This document shows, one piece after another, positions 1 through 8,471 of a stretch of DNA of 64,000 nucleotides. The stretch covers positions 2,046,001 to 2,110,000 of the forward strand of contig NZ_VTRU01000001.1 in assembly GCF_008274625.1 (NCBI RefSeq). The letters run 5' to 3'. The stretch comes from Chryseobacterium panacisoli. GTDB taxonomy: Bacteria; Bacteroidota; Bacteroidia; Flavobacteriales; Weeksellaceae. The position numbers and the translations under genes were made by a program. The stretch's first letter is position 1; each line of letters starts with the position of its first letter. The notes beneath the pieces are model-generated. The model searched no databases. It saw only the letters and a program-made list of their open reading frames with translations, and was not told the origin of the DNA.

Positions 1-316
1 ATCTCGGACCTCTAATAGTTACTTTTGCCTGACTATTAACAGAATTACTTGTTGTATTAATCTGCAAACCCGGCACTTTACCTGTCAAAGCCTGAGCTGC
101 GTTAGGGTTTACTGCCTGATTAAGTTCTTTAGTATCAATAACTTTATTACTCGTAACAATCGCATCCTGTCTCTTCTTAAGACCGAGAGCACCCGTAACA
201 ACAACCTCACGGAGGTCAGTAACTTTTAAAGTATCACCTTGCGTATTTTGCGCACTCATTACTCCAAAGGAAGCAGTTAGAGCGATCGCTAAAATACTTG
301 TAGTTAATTTCTTCAT
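1..316 (-). CDS. SusC/RagA-family TonB-linked outer membrane protein, N-terminal part (3' end outside window)
   Basis: Reading the minus strand from the ATG at 316 gives about 105 residues that run off the left edge. They begin with a signal peptide (MKKLTTSILAIALTASFGVM then SAQ). Next comes a TonB-box-like stretch with LREVVVTGALGLKK and the start of the plug domain, including QALTGKVPGLQI and VTIRGPR, which are typical of SusC/RagA receptors. Family members import oligosaccharides or peptides across the outer membrane with a SusD lipoprotein partner. There is no N-terminal carboxypeptidase-like domain before the TonB region. Substrate cannot be told; any susD gene would lie outside the window. 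Confidence 0.9.
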   Translation of the reverse strand, partial: MKKLTTSILAIALTASFGVMSAQNTQGDTLKVTDLREVVVTGALGLKKRQDAIVTSNKVIDTKELNQAVNPNAAQALTGKVPGLQINTTSNSVNSQAKVTIRGPR

Positions 317-546
317 GTTTAGAATGATTATTTTTATTGCCTACAAATATGTGAAACTTTCTTAAAATCAGCAAGAAAAAATGTTAATTTTTCATAATGA
401 ATATATTCATTGTTAAAAAAAACACATTATAAATACAATTAAATAAAAAAAATGTACAATTAATAAAAAGGATTAAAAACAGTAAATTATACTATCTATA
501 ATGATTAAAACAAAAAAACACAAAATAACTTTCTGCAAAATTTTTC

Positions 547-555
547 TATTTTTGC
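547..555 (+). promoter_or_regulatory. Bacteroidetes -7 promoter motif for rnhB
   Basis: TATTTTTGC fits TAnnTTTGC exactly and ends 17 bp before the ATG at 573. A transcript starting just downstream cannot include an upstream in-frame ATG at 501, so the motif fixes the rnhB start. No clear -33 TTG was found. Confidence 0.6.
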
Positions 556-572
556 ATTCTGAGAAACAATTC

Positions 573-1157
573 ATGGAGCTAATAAAAAACTGGTCAAACC
601 TTTACATCGAGGCAGGATGTGATGAAGTGGGAAGAGGATGCTTAAGTGGTCCGGTAGTGGCGGCAGCAGTAATTCTGGATGATAATTTCAAGCAAAATCT
701 GGTGAATGATTCAAAAAAATTAACGTTCAAAACCAGGATGGAACTGGATAACTATATTAAAGATAATGTGAAAGATTACGCCATATCAGAGCTTCCACCT
801 TCATTTATTGATGAGCATAATATTCTTAATGCAAGCATTCATGCCATGCATCAGGCACTGGATAAACTTACCATAATTCCAGAGCTTATTCTGGTAGATG
901 GAAATAAATTTCACCCTTATAATTATATACCGCACCAGTGTATTATTAAAGGAGATTCTAAGGTTTTGTCTATTGCTGCGGCCTCTATTCTTGCCAAGAA
1001 TTATAGAGATAAATTAATGATCCAGCTTCATGAAGAATATCCAGAATATGGCTGGGACACCAATTTTGGCTATGCTACAAAAAAGCACCAGGAGGCCCTT
1101 ATAAAGTACGGTCCAACATCCCATCACAGACAATCTTTCAGGCTGAAATATGATTGA
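573..1157 (+). CDS. rnhB: Ribonuclease HII
   Basis: A 194-residue protein of usual RNase HII length. It hydrolyses the RNA strand of RNA-DNA hybrids and removes single ribonucleotides from DNA. The active-site motif DEVGRG lies at residues 17-22; further acidic residues are D109 (in ILVDGN) and D145 (in NYRDK), downstream of the conserved IAAASILAK block. An in-frame ATG at 501 would add 24 unrelated residues, but the promoter motif at 547-555 lies inside that extension, so 573 is preferred. The gene is monocistronic and shares a terminator with the converging yidC. Confidence 0.95.
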   Translation: MELIKNWSNLYIEAGCDEVGRGCLSGPVVAAAVILDDNFKQNLVNDSKKLTFKTRMELDNYIKDNVKDYAISELPPSFIDEHNILNASIHAMHQALDKLTIIPELILVDGNKFHPYNYIPHQCIIKGDSKVLSIAAASILAKNYRDKLMIQLHEEYPEYGWDTNFGYATKKHQEALIKYGPTSHHRQSFRLKYD

Positions 1158-1232
1158 AACAGTCTCATTTTCAATTATTAAATTCTCATGCCAAGAATAG
1201 AAATTTGAAACCATTCTAAATAAAATGCAAAT

Positions 1233-1269
1233 AAAAAAGAGAAGCAATTATACATTGCTTCTCTTTTTT
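1233..1269. terminator. Bidirectional terminator between rnhB and yidC
   Basis: A 16-bp perfect inverted repeat (AAAAAAGAGAAGCAAT paired with its complement, loop TATAC). A-tract and T-tract on the two sides let it work for both converging genes. Confidence 0.9.
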
Positions 1270-1287
1270 TAATTTATAATTAAGAGT

Positions 1288-3087
1288 TTATTTCTTCTTA
1301 TTTCTTTGCTGCTCCTGAGTTTTTTGCTGCTCCTGAGCTTTCTCCATCATTTCTCTCATTCTCTTTTGGAACTTACCTTCTGCTTTTGGTTTTTCCTTGT
1401 TAGACTGAATTTGAGCATGGATCTTCTTTTCATCCAGAATCACGTATTTAATCACAAGGATGATTAAGATGTTAATTGCATTCGATACAAAATAATACCA
1501 GGAAAGACCTGAAGCTGATGTATTCAAGAAGAATAGGAACGTAATCGGGAAGATGTACATTAATACTTTCATATTTGGCATCCCTTCCTGCTGAGGCTGC
1601 TGCATATTCCCTGAAGTCATTACAGTATATATCAGGATAACAACTGTACAAGCTAATGCAAAAATACTTAAGTGATCTCCAAGGAAAGGAACTTTAAACG
1701 GAAGCTTGATCAAATCATCATAAGCCGTTAAATCTTTTGCAAACCAGAACCCTTGACCTCTAAGGTCAATAAAGTTCGGGAAGAAACGGAACAACGCATA
1801 GAAGATAGGAATCTGAACCAACGCCGGTAAACATCCTGCCATCTGATTCACTCCTGCTTTTCTATAGATTTCCATTGTAGCTTGCTGCTTCTTCATTGGA
1901 TCTGCATCCTTGAATTTAGCATTCGCTTCATCAATTTCCGGACGGATTACCTTCATCATCGCACTCAATTTATGCTGCTTATACATAATTGGTGAAAGGA
2001 TCAATTTCACAATAATTGTCATTACAAAAATCACCCAACCTGCTGATAATCCCCAGGCAGCAATAATACTATATAACCACATGAAGAAGTAACGGTTCAT
2101 TGCTCCGATGAATGACCAACCTAATGGAAGAATCTCATCGAAGTTCTTATCATAAGATTTAAGTAATGGTAAATCCAATGGCATGAAATACCATGTGAAG
2201 TCCTGGTTCAATTCACTTCCGGTCATCTGAACAAAGCCTTCATAATTTAATTTCTTCAAATACTCTCCTTCTTCAACATTTTCCTGATTTCCTTTGCTCT
2301 GAGTAAATCCGTTTTTAGCTTCAATTACTGAAGTAAAAAACTGCTGCTTTACACCAATCCAGTTAAGAGTTTCCTTCTCTTCTTCCATCGTTGTTCTTCC
2401 ATCATAATCATAATCTTTATAATTATTGAAAGCGTACGAGAATTCTGAGTGAGACTGCTCCTGAGCTCTACCCTTTTCCAGGTTTCTTACATTATAATCC
2501 CAGATGAAGTCAGCTTTATTGTCTGAAGTAATTTTGGAAAGTCCCTGAGTTCTTACTTTAAAATCAAGAGTATATTTTGGAAGTAGTGTGTAAATGAATT
2601 GAATTACAGCACCATTATAATCTGCAGTTAAGGTTACAGCATTTCCATTAACAGAAGGTGAGAAAACTAAATCTTTAGTATTAACAATCTTTCCTGTTTT
2701 GTCTTTAAACTGAAAACCATAGTTTGAATTATTTTTAGTAATCAGATAAAGTGGCTGATCTGCATTGTCTGTTTTATGGTTGTAGGCTTTATACTTTAAA
2801 AGCTCTACTTTAGAAACCTGTCCTCCTAAGCTTGAAAATTCAAGTTTCAGTTCATTATTTCCAAGACTTGCGGTCTGGATGGAATTAGGAGTTACATTTG
2901 GATTGATATTGTTTGCCTGAGTTTGCTTTACGGCATTTTTTACCTGTTCCGTTTTCTGCTGCTGAGCTTTTAACTCCTCTTCTTTCGCTTGTTTGTTCTG
3001 GAAATAGAACATAAAGCCGAAGAGAACCAGGCATAAAACCGCGAAACTAATCATTTGTTTCTTATCGATTCCGTTGTTTTGTTGCAT
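1288..3087 (-). CDS. yidC: Membrane protein insertase YidC
   Basis: 599 residues. YidC inserts and folds inner-membrane proteins, alone or with SecYEG. The sequence shows an N-terminal membrane anchor (about residues 11-28), a Gln-rich linker, a large periplasmic beta-domain (about 55-330) and a C-terminal core of five hydrophobic segments (about 335-560). A Lys/Arg/Gln-rich cytoplasmic tail ends in RNKKK, as in other Bacteroidetes YidC. The core includes the conserved GAMNRYFFMWLYSI region and GCLPALVQIPIFYALFR. It sits downstream of pyrG on the same strand, but a strong hairpin at 3202-3237 separates them, so it is probably transcribed alone. Confidence 0.97.
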   Translation of the reverse strand: MQQNNGIDKKQMISFAVLCLVLFGFMFYFQNKQAKEEELKAQQQKTEQVKNAVKQTQANNINPNVTPNSIQTASLGNNELKLEFSSLGGQVSKVELLKYKAYNHKTDNADQPLYLITKNNSNYGFQFKDKTGKIVNTKDLVFSPSVNGNAVTLTADYNGAVIQFIYTLLPKYTLDFKVRTQGLSKITSDNKADFIWDYNVRNLEKGRAQEQSHSEFSYAFNNYKDYDYDGRTTMEEEKETLNWIGVKQQFFTSVIEAKNGFTQSKGNQENVEEGEYLKKLNYEGFVQMTGSELNQDFTWYFMPLDLPLLKSYDKNFDEILPLGWSFIGAMNRYFFMWLYSIIAAWGLSAGWVIFVMTIIVKLILSPIMYKQHKLSAMMKVIRPEIDEANAKFKDADPMKKQQATMEIYRKAGVNQMAGCLPALVQIPIFYALFRFFPNFIDLRGQGFWFAKDLTAYDDLIKLPFKVPFLGDHLSIFALACTVVILIYTVMTSGNMQQPQQEGMPNMKVLMYIFPITFLFFLNTSASGLSWYYFVSNAINILIILVIKYVILDEKKIHAQIQSNKEKPKAEGKFQKRMREMMEKAQEQQKTQEQQRNKKK

Positions 3088-3201
3088 TTTATTTTATATT
3101 AAAATTTTAAACTTAGGATGTACCTGTAACGTACATAATTTTGAGCTGACAAAAATACTGTTTTTTTATCAAAACTCTATGCTTTACGATGTTACTATAT
3201 A

Positions 3202-3237
3202 ATAAACTCAAGCTGAGAATAATCAGCTTGAGTTTAT
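3202..3237 (-). terminator. Hairpin downstream of pyrG
   Basis: A perfect 15-bp stem (ATAAACTCAAGCTGA and its complement) with a 6-nt loop. It is followed on the minus strand by TATATAGT rather than a long T-run, so it may be a weak intrinsic terminator. Confidence 0.65.
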
Positions 3238-3265
3238 GTATAGACGTTTATGATAAAATATTACC

Positions 3266-4873
3266 TTATTTCTTTTCGCAAGCCTTAATGAAAGCTCTGA
3301 ATAAAGGATGCGGTGTTGCCACTGTACTCTTATATTCCGGGTGATACTGAACCCCCACATAGAATGGGTGATCAGGAAGCTCAAGCGCTTCTACCAAGCC
3401 TGTTTCAGGGTTTGTACCTGTAGCAAGGAAACCATTTTTCTCAAATTCCTGAAGATAATCACTGTTGAATTCATAACGGTGACGGTGTCTTTCAGAAATA
3501 TTTTTGCTTCCGTAGATATCAAATAATTTAGAACCGTTTTTCAAAGAACATTTCCAAGCTCCAAGACGCATTGTTCCACCTTTATCGATTACATTTTTCT
3601 GTTCCTCCATTAATGAGATCACAGGATCCGGAGTTGCCGTATCAAATTCTACGGAATTCGCTTTTGTGTGTCCTAAAACATTTCTTGCAAATTCAACCGT
3701 CATGATCTGCATTCCTAAACAGATTCCCAACATTGGAATTTTATTTTCTCTTGCATATTTTGCAGTAAGAACTTTTCCTTCAATTCCTCTGTCTCCGAAA
3801 CCTGGGGCTACAAGAATACCATTCACTCCTTTCAGAGTATCTTTAATATTTTCCTCTGTGATATCTCCACTGTATACCCATCTTACTTTTACTTCAGTTT
3901 CAAGGTCAGCTCCTGCATGCTTGAAAGCTTCAGCAATAGAAATATAGGAATCCTGAAGAGAAACATATTTTCCAACCAATGCAATCTCAACTGTTTTCTT
4001 AGGATTCTGGAACTTCTTAAGGAAATTCTTCCAGTCTTTAAGATCAGCTGTTTTATCACTTTTCAGATCCAGTTCTTTCAATACTACGTCATCAAAGTTT
4101 TGTTTCTGAAGATACATTGGAACTTCATAGATTGTTTCCAAATCTTTACATTCAATAACGTTTTCTAAAGCAACGTTACAGAATTGAGCCAGTTTTGCTC
4201 TCTGATCTTTAGGAATTTTATGCTCCGTTCTACACACTAAAACATCCGCCATAATTCCGCTTTCCATCAACTGACGAACGGAGTGTTGAGAAGGTTTTGT
4301 TTTTAATTCTCCACTTGAAGCCAGATAAGGCAATAATGTAAGGTGGATTACCATAGAATTTTTGTCTCCCAATTCCCATTTCAGCTGACGAACAGTTTCA
4401 ATGTATGGTAAAGATTCGATATCCCCTACAGTTCCGCCGATCTCAGTAATGATGATATCGTAGTTCTGTTTTGAAAGGATTTTAATTCTACGTTTGATTT
4501 CGTTAGTAATATGAGGAATTACCTGAACTGTTTTTCCAAGGAAATCTCCTTTTCTTTCTTTTTCAATTACAGTCTGATAAATTTTTCCTGTAGTAACGTT
4601 GTTGTTTTGGGATGTAGGAGCATCAAGGTAACGCTCGTAGTGGCCTAAATCCAGATCCGTCTCCGCACCATCTTCAGTTACATAACACTCTCCGTGCTCA
4701 TAAGGGTTCAAAGTTCCTGGGTCGATATTGATATAAGGATCTAATTTTTGGATCGTTACATTAAAGCCGCGTGATTTTAGTAGAAGTCCCAGAGAAGCAG
4801 AAACGATTCCCTTTCCCAAAGATGAAGTTACACCTCCTGTCACAAAGATGTACTTTGTATTCTTTTTACTCAT
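3266..4873 (-). CDS. pyrG: CTP synthase (glutamine hydrolysing)
   Basis: 535 residues from the chosen start. It makes CTP from UTP, ATP and glutamine-derived ammonia. The N-terminal synthetase domain (about 1-265) carries GGVTSSLGKG and KLDPYINIDPG. The C-terminal class I glutamine amidotransferase domain (about 290-535) has GICLGMQ with the nucleophilic Cys and the His/Glu pair in YHPEYKS. The ORF could begin 25 codons earlier (4948), but the family starts at MSKKNTKYIF, and a TAACTTTGC promoter motif lies between the two candidates, leaving a leader of only about ten bases. Confidence 0.97.
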   Translation of the reverse strand: MSKKNTKYIFVTGGVTSSLGKGIVSASLGLLLKSRGFNVTIQKLDPYINIDPGTLNPYEHGECYVTEDGAETDLDLGHYERYLDAPTSQNNNVTTGKIYQTVIEKERKGDFLGKTVQVIPHITNEIKRRIKILSKQNYDIIITEIGGTVGDIESLPYIETVRQLKWELGDKNSMVIHLTLLPYLASSGELKTKPSQHSVRQLMESGIMADVLVCRTEHKIPKDQRAKLAQFCNVALENVIECKDLETIYEVPMYLQKQNFDDVVLKELDLKSDKTADLKDWKNFLKKFQNPKKTVEIALVGKYVSLQDSYISIAEAFKHAGADLETEVKVRWVYSGDITEENIKDTLKGVNGILVAPGFGDRGIEGKVLTAKYARENKIPMLGICLGMQIMTVEFARNVLGHTKANSVEFDTATPDPVISLMEEQKNVIDKGGTMRLGAWKCSLKNGSKLFDIYGSKNISERHRHRYEFNSDYLQEFEKNGFLATGTNPETGLVEALELPDHPFYVGVQYHPEYKSTVATPHPLFRAFIKACEKK

Positions 4874-4887
4874 TAGATTAGGTTTGT

Positions 4888-4896
4888 GCAAAGTTA
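4888..4896 (-). promoter_or_regulatory. -7 promoter motif for pyrG
   Basis: On the minus strand this reads TAACTTTGC, an exact TAnnTTTGC match, 14 bp before the pyrG ATG at 4873. It rules out the longer ORF start. Confidence 0.65.
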
Positions 4897-4986
4897 TGGG
4901 AAAAAGAGATACAAAGCAATTATTTACATTTTGAAAATTGAAAAACACCGCTCAAACAATTATAAAACCTGATAAAAATTTTTATC

Positions 4987-4994
4987 TATATTTG
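4987..4994 (+). promoter_or_regulatory. -7 promoter motif for the lipid operon
   Basis: TATATTTG about 32 bp before the ATG at 5027; matches TAnnTTTG. The divergent pyrG promoter is about 90 bp away. Confidence 0.5.
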
Positions 4995-5026
4995 ATATAA
5001 GCAAATGAAACAAAGCTATAGCCACC

Positions 5027-5629
5027 ATGATTTCCGTTTATAAACTAAAACCAAAATTTCAGCAGCTCCTCACCCCTGTTTTATTATTTTTTCACAGAAA
5101 TAAAATAACAGCCAACCAGATTACGATCAGTTCTATCCTTCTCTCTATTTTAATTGGGATATTGTTCTGGAATGCTGATATTTCAAAATGGTTTTTTCTG
5201 AGCCTTCCTATCGGATTACTTCTAAGAATGGCTTTAAATGCGCTGGATGGGATGATGGCAAGAAAATTCAATCAGACGAGCAAGCTTGGAGAAGTTTTAA
5301 ATGAAGTGGGTGATATTGTTTCTGATGTGATTATATTTTTTCCACTTCTAAAGTTTCAGCCAGAAAGTTTATATCTTATTGTTGCTTTTATAGTTCTTAG
5401 CATTATTAATGAATTTGCAGGATTAATGGGGAAAATTGTAGGAAAGGAACGCCTTTACGATGGTCCTATGGGAAAAAGTGACCGTGCACTTATCCTTGGC
5501 TTGTATGGTTTGTTAATGCTTTTCGGAGTAAATATTTCCGGTATTTCCCTGTATATTTTTGGAGTTATCATTGCTTTACTCCTGATCAGTACTTATACAC
5601 GACTTAAGAAATCACTGAATGAAATCTGA
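5027..5629 (+). CDS. CDP-alcohol phosphatidyltransferase family protein (YnbA-like)
   Basis: 200 residues with about six membrane segments. Family enzymes join an alcohol to the phosphatidyl group of CDP-diacylglycerol at the inner membrane. The signature region has NALDGMMAR, eight residues, then GEVLNEVGD. Against the usual D-x2-DG-x2-AR-x8-G-x3-D-x3-D pattern, the first and third Asp are Asn. It is the first gene of a tight cluster (it overlaps the next gene by 11 bp), and the neighbours match the E. coli ynbABCD gene set. The alcohol substrate is unknown. If the two Asn block metal binding, it may be inactive or need a different chemistry. Confidence 0.85.
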   Translation: MISVYKLKPKFQQLLTPVLLFFHRNKITANQITISSILLSILIGILFWNADISKWFFLSLPIGLLLRMALNALDGMMARKFNQTSKLGEVLNEVGDIVSDVIIFFPLLKFQPESLYLIVAFIVLSIINEFAGLMGKIVGKERLYDGPMGKSDRALILGLYGLLMLFGVNISGISLYIFGVIIALLLISTYTRLKKSLNEI

Positions 5630-6422
5630 AGAAAATAAATTTGCAGATGTTCCTTTAAGGGTAAAGACATGGATCTATATCATTATTGTTTTTGCTCTCG
5701 GGATTTCACATCCTCTCTCTATGGTTCTTTTTGTTTCATGGATAGGACTACAATCATGCTTTGAATTTTCAAAGATGTTTAATCTCCGTGCAAATCCTGT
5801 TATTTCATCAATACTCATAGGAATAACACAGTTCTATCTGTTATTTTATCTTAATATTGAGCATTATCTTTTGTACAGCAGTCTACTGGGGCTTCTTATA
5901 GTGCTTTACTTTTTAGTATTAAAATCTTCTAAAGATCAGCTGTATGGATTAACCATAGCATTATTGGTTTCTCTTTTTTCTTTCCCGCATTTATATTGGA
6001 TAAGAGATAGCATTCATGGGCTTCACTCCATTATCTTTATTGTTGTTGTAACTGAACTGAACGATGTATTTCAATATCTGACGGGAAAGTTTTTCGGGAA
6101 GCATAAAATTACCCCTCAAACCAGTCCTAACAAAACTTTGGAAGGTCTTATCGGCGGCGTTTTTCTTACTACTATTCTGAGTAACATTTTGGGTTACTTC
6201 CTGCTTAAAACCAATATCTTAACCAATAGTATTTTAGGACTTACGCTGGGGCTTTCAGGATTTTTCGGGGATATTTTCATATCTTATTTAAAAAGAAAAA
6301 CAGGAGTAAAAGATACGGGTAATCTCCTTCCCGGCCATGGAGGTCTGCTGGATAGAGTGGACAGTCTGATTTTCAATGCTCCATTATTTTTCTGGATATT
6401 TCCTCTTCTGATAAAAAACTAA
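5619..6422 (+). CDS. Phosphatidate cytidylyltransferase-like protein (YnbB-like)
   Basis: 267 residues with about eight hydrophobic segments. The C-terminal CTP_transf_1 signature is nearly complete: SYLKRKTGVKDTGNLLPGHGG followed by LLDRVDS. Family enzymes make CDP-diacylglycerol from phosphatidate and CTP. A second, dedicated CDP-DAG synthase next to a CDP-alcohol transferase suggests a separate branch of phospholipid synthesis; the housekeeping cdsA should lie elsewhere. It overlaps the upstream gene by 11 bp, and the patatin-like gene starts 4 bp after its stop, so co-translation is likely. Confidence 0.88.
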   Translation: MKSEENKFADVPLRVKTWIYIIIVFALGISHPLSMVLFVSWIGLQSCFEFSKMFNLRANPVISSILIGITQFYLLFYLNIEHYLLYSSLLGLLIVLYFLVLKSSKDQLYGLTIALLVSLFSFPHLYWIRDSIHGLHSIIFIVVVTELNDVFQYLTGKFFGKHKITPQTSPNKTLEGLIGGVFLTTILSNILGYFLLKTNILTNSILGLTLGLSGFFGDIFISYLKRKTGVKDTGNLLPGHGGLLDRVDSLIFNAPLFFWIFPLLIKN

Positions 6423-6426
6423 AACG

Positions 6427-7482
6427 ATGAATGAAAAATGTAAAAGAGCGGTTATTTTTTCAGGAGGCGGAACAAGACTAATGATCTACCTTGGGATTTT
6501 TGCAGCCTTGGAAGAAATAAATCTCAAACCGGATATTCTCATTGCTTCCTGTGGCGGATCATTTGCTGCTACAGTCATCAATGCTTTTCCAGATCATCTT
6601 TCCCGAAAAGAATATTTGCAGTCAGAAGAATATTTTCAATTTGTTTCAGGCACTGTATTTACAAAACATAAAAAGCTTTCAGAAATAGGCTTTTTCTCAT
6701 TGAAAAAAGTATTTGATCAAAGAAATGCTCCTTTCATTGAAGATGTTTTCAACCGTTATCTTGTTGAGCTGCCTCAGGATTTATCTGAATGTTTTCCCTC
6801 CATCAAAAATGTTCAGTTTTCAAAAGAAATTCCAACGGTAATTATTGGCTCTGAGCTTCTTTTTACCCCAAAAGAATCGGGACAACCCAGAAACGAAAAA
6901 AAATTATATCAAAAAACAATCTTCACAGACACTGAAACTGCAAATAAAATCAAACCTGAACGCCTCATCAGTAATTCTGAAAATTATAAAAACAGCGCTG
7001 TTGAAGAATCTCCCAAAATCATCACTAATTTTTCTATGCTTGAAAGTACACGTGCTTCCGTTTCTGATATGTTTTATGTGCAACCGGCATTTCTTCATGG
7101 AAAATATTTTGCGGGCGGAGCCATAGATCTTGTTCCTGCTGAACTGGCTCAACATCTGGCTCAGGAAACAATTACTGAAAAAAAACAGTCTTACAATTCG
7201 GTGGAAGAAGCACTTGTTCGTTCCGTACTTGGATTTAGTGGAAATAAAAGACTTACAGAAACAGAAAAAATCTTAACCGGTCTGCAGATTGACACCACCA
7301 ATATAAAACAGGAACTAAAAGGACATTATCTGAAAAAAGGCATTAACTGGAAAAAATTTGAAATTGATTTTTCTTTTCCAAAAAGTTATCCACAATTTGT
7401 AAAAGACATGGAAATACAATGGCAGTATGGGTTTGATCAAACCATAAAAAGTATAAAAGCAGATAATAAATATTTCAATTGA
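6427..7482 (+). CDS. Patatin-like phospholipase domain protein, possibly non-catalytic
   Basis: 351 residues. The N-terminus has the patatin oxyanion-hole motif SGGGTRLMI (12-20) and a nucleophile elbow CGGSFA with candidate Ser45, where the usual GxSxG ends in Ala. Patatins hydrolyse acyl chains from phospholipids using a Ser-Asp dyad, the Asp lying in a DG[GA] motif. Here the matching place reads AGGAIDLVP (residues 229-237), with Ala where Asp is expected. Asp234 is a possible but displaced substitute. It may bind or sense a lipid rather than cleave it. It lies 4 bp after the CDP-DAG synthase gene. Confidence 0.75.
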   Translation: MNEKCKRAVIFSGGGTRLMIYLGIFAALEEINLKPDILIASCGGSFAATVINAFPDHLSRKEYLQSEEYFQFVSGTVFTKHKKLSEIGFFSLKKVFDQRNAPFIEDVFNRYLVELPQDLSECFPSIKNVQFSKEIPTVIIGSELLFTPKESGQPRNEKKLYQKTIFTDTETANKIKPERLISNSENYKNSAVEESPKIITNFSMLESTRASVSDMFYVQPAFLHGKYFAGGAIDLVPAELAQHLAQETITEKKQSYNSVEEALVRSVLGFSGNKRLTETEKILTGLQIDTTNIKQELKGHYLKKGINWKKFEIDFSFPKSYPQFVKDMEIQWQYGFDQTIKSIKADNKYFN

Positions 7483-7502
7483 AAATAGAACGTTTTTAAG
7501 TT

Positions 7503-7563
7503 TTGGCTAAAGCCATTGGCATGGTGATCTATTGTGACCACAGGCTAAAGCCCGTGCCTATTG
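7503..7563. repeat. Intergenic GGCTAAAGCC-type repeat pair
   Basis: Two copies of TGGCTAAAGCC / AGGCTAAAGCC about 38 bp apart, with GCATGG and GTGCCTATTG flanks. They sit in the 233-bp gap that splits the lipid cluster. Similar short GGCTAAAGCC elements are, from general knowledge, scattered through flavobacterial intergenic DNA. Confidence 0.4.
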
Positions 7564-7715
7564 AATATCTTAGTTTTATACTAATTATTTAGACTTATCA
7601 AAAATGTTCAGTATAATCTTAATGGTTTAAGTTTAAACAACTTCATTAAAAAACATTATTCCTGTTTTCACTTTTAAAATCTATTTTTACAAAAAATGAA
7701 ACCCACCAAACACTT

Positions 7716-8471
7716 ATGACCATTTTTATCGCAGGCGGAACTTCAGGTATTGGCTATGCATTGGCGAGGCATTATCTTTCCAAAGGATATTGTGTAGGAA
7801 TCTGCGGAAGAGATCTTACCAAAATTTCGGAAAAAAATGATGAAAATTTAAAAGCTTTTCAGGCTGATGTCTCTGATATGAATGCAGTGTTATCTACATT
7901 GCATTCTTTTCTTGTGGATAAAAACGGACTTAATATTTTCATTAACTGTGCCGGAAGCTATGCAGAAGATGTAGCAGGAAGAATTTCATACGACGAAGCA
8001 GAAGAAATGCTTCAAACCAATATTCTGGGAACGGTAAACTGTTTCGAGGCAGCAAGAAAAGTAATGAAGAATCAAAAAAAAGGGAGCATTGCCGTGATTG
8101 CTTCTGTTTCAGGAATACTGGAATATGAAAACTCCAGTCTTTATACCAAGACAAAACGTTCCGTATTACAGATTGCTGATGCTTACCGCCGTGCATTGAA
8201 GCCTTTTGGAATTTCAGTCACCGCAATTGCACCGGGATATATTGATACTGAAAAATTAAGACAGCTTAACCAGAATGATTTAAGAAAAAAACCATTTCTT
8301 ACTGATGTAGAAACAGCGGTCTCCATCATCTCAGAAGCAATTGAAAAACAAAAAAAACTCATTATTTTTCCTTCAAAAATGAAGTGGATGATGAAATCGC
8401 TATCACTGCTTCCTTCTTCATTATTAAACATCATCATGTTCAGAAAAGCTAAATGGATGAAAAACGACTGA
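7716..8471 (+). CDS. SDR-family NAD(P)-dependent oxidoreductase
   Basis: 251 residues, a classical short-chain dehydrogenase/reductase. The cofactor motif is GGTSGIG (residues 7-13), followed by NCAG (77-80). The catalytic set is Ser130, Tyr143 and Lys147 with the normal 13-residue Ser-Tyr spacing, and then APGYIDT. It reduces or oxidises a carbonyl/alcohol on an unknown substrate. A hydrophobic C-terminal stretch with basic residues could attach it to the membrane. Its 3' end overlaps the PAP2/phosphatase fusion by 19 bp, so it belongs to the same lipid pathway. A poor -7 match (TATTTTTAC) lies just upstream. Confidence 0.88.
   Translation: MTIFIAGGTSGIGYALARHYLSKGYCVGICGRDLTKISEKNDENLKAFQADVSDMNAVLSTLHSFLVDKNGLNIFINCAGSYAEDVAGRISYDEAEEMLQTNILGTVNCFEAARKVMKNQKKGSIAVIASVSGILEYENSSLYTKTKRSVLQIADAYRRALKPFGISVTAIAPGYIDTEKLRQLNQNDLRKKPFLTDVETAVSIISEAIEKQKKLIIFPSKMKWMMKSLSLLPSSLLNIIMFRKAKWMKND

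Noticed and set aside
501..572. N-terminal extension of RNase HII from an upstream in-frame ATG
   Set aside because: A TAnnTTTGC promoter motif lies inside it, and family members begin near MELIKNW.
4874..4948. Longer N-terminus of CTP synthase
   Set aside because: The 25 extra residues are outside the conserved family start, and the promoter motif at 4888-4896 lies within them.
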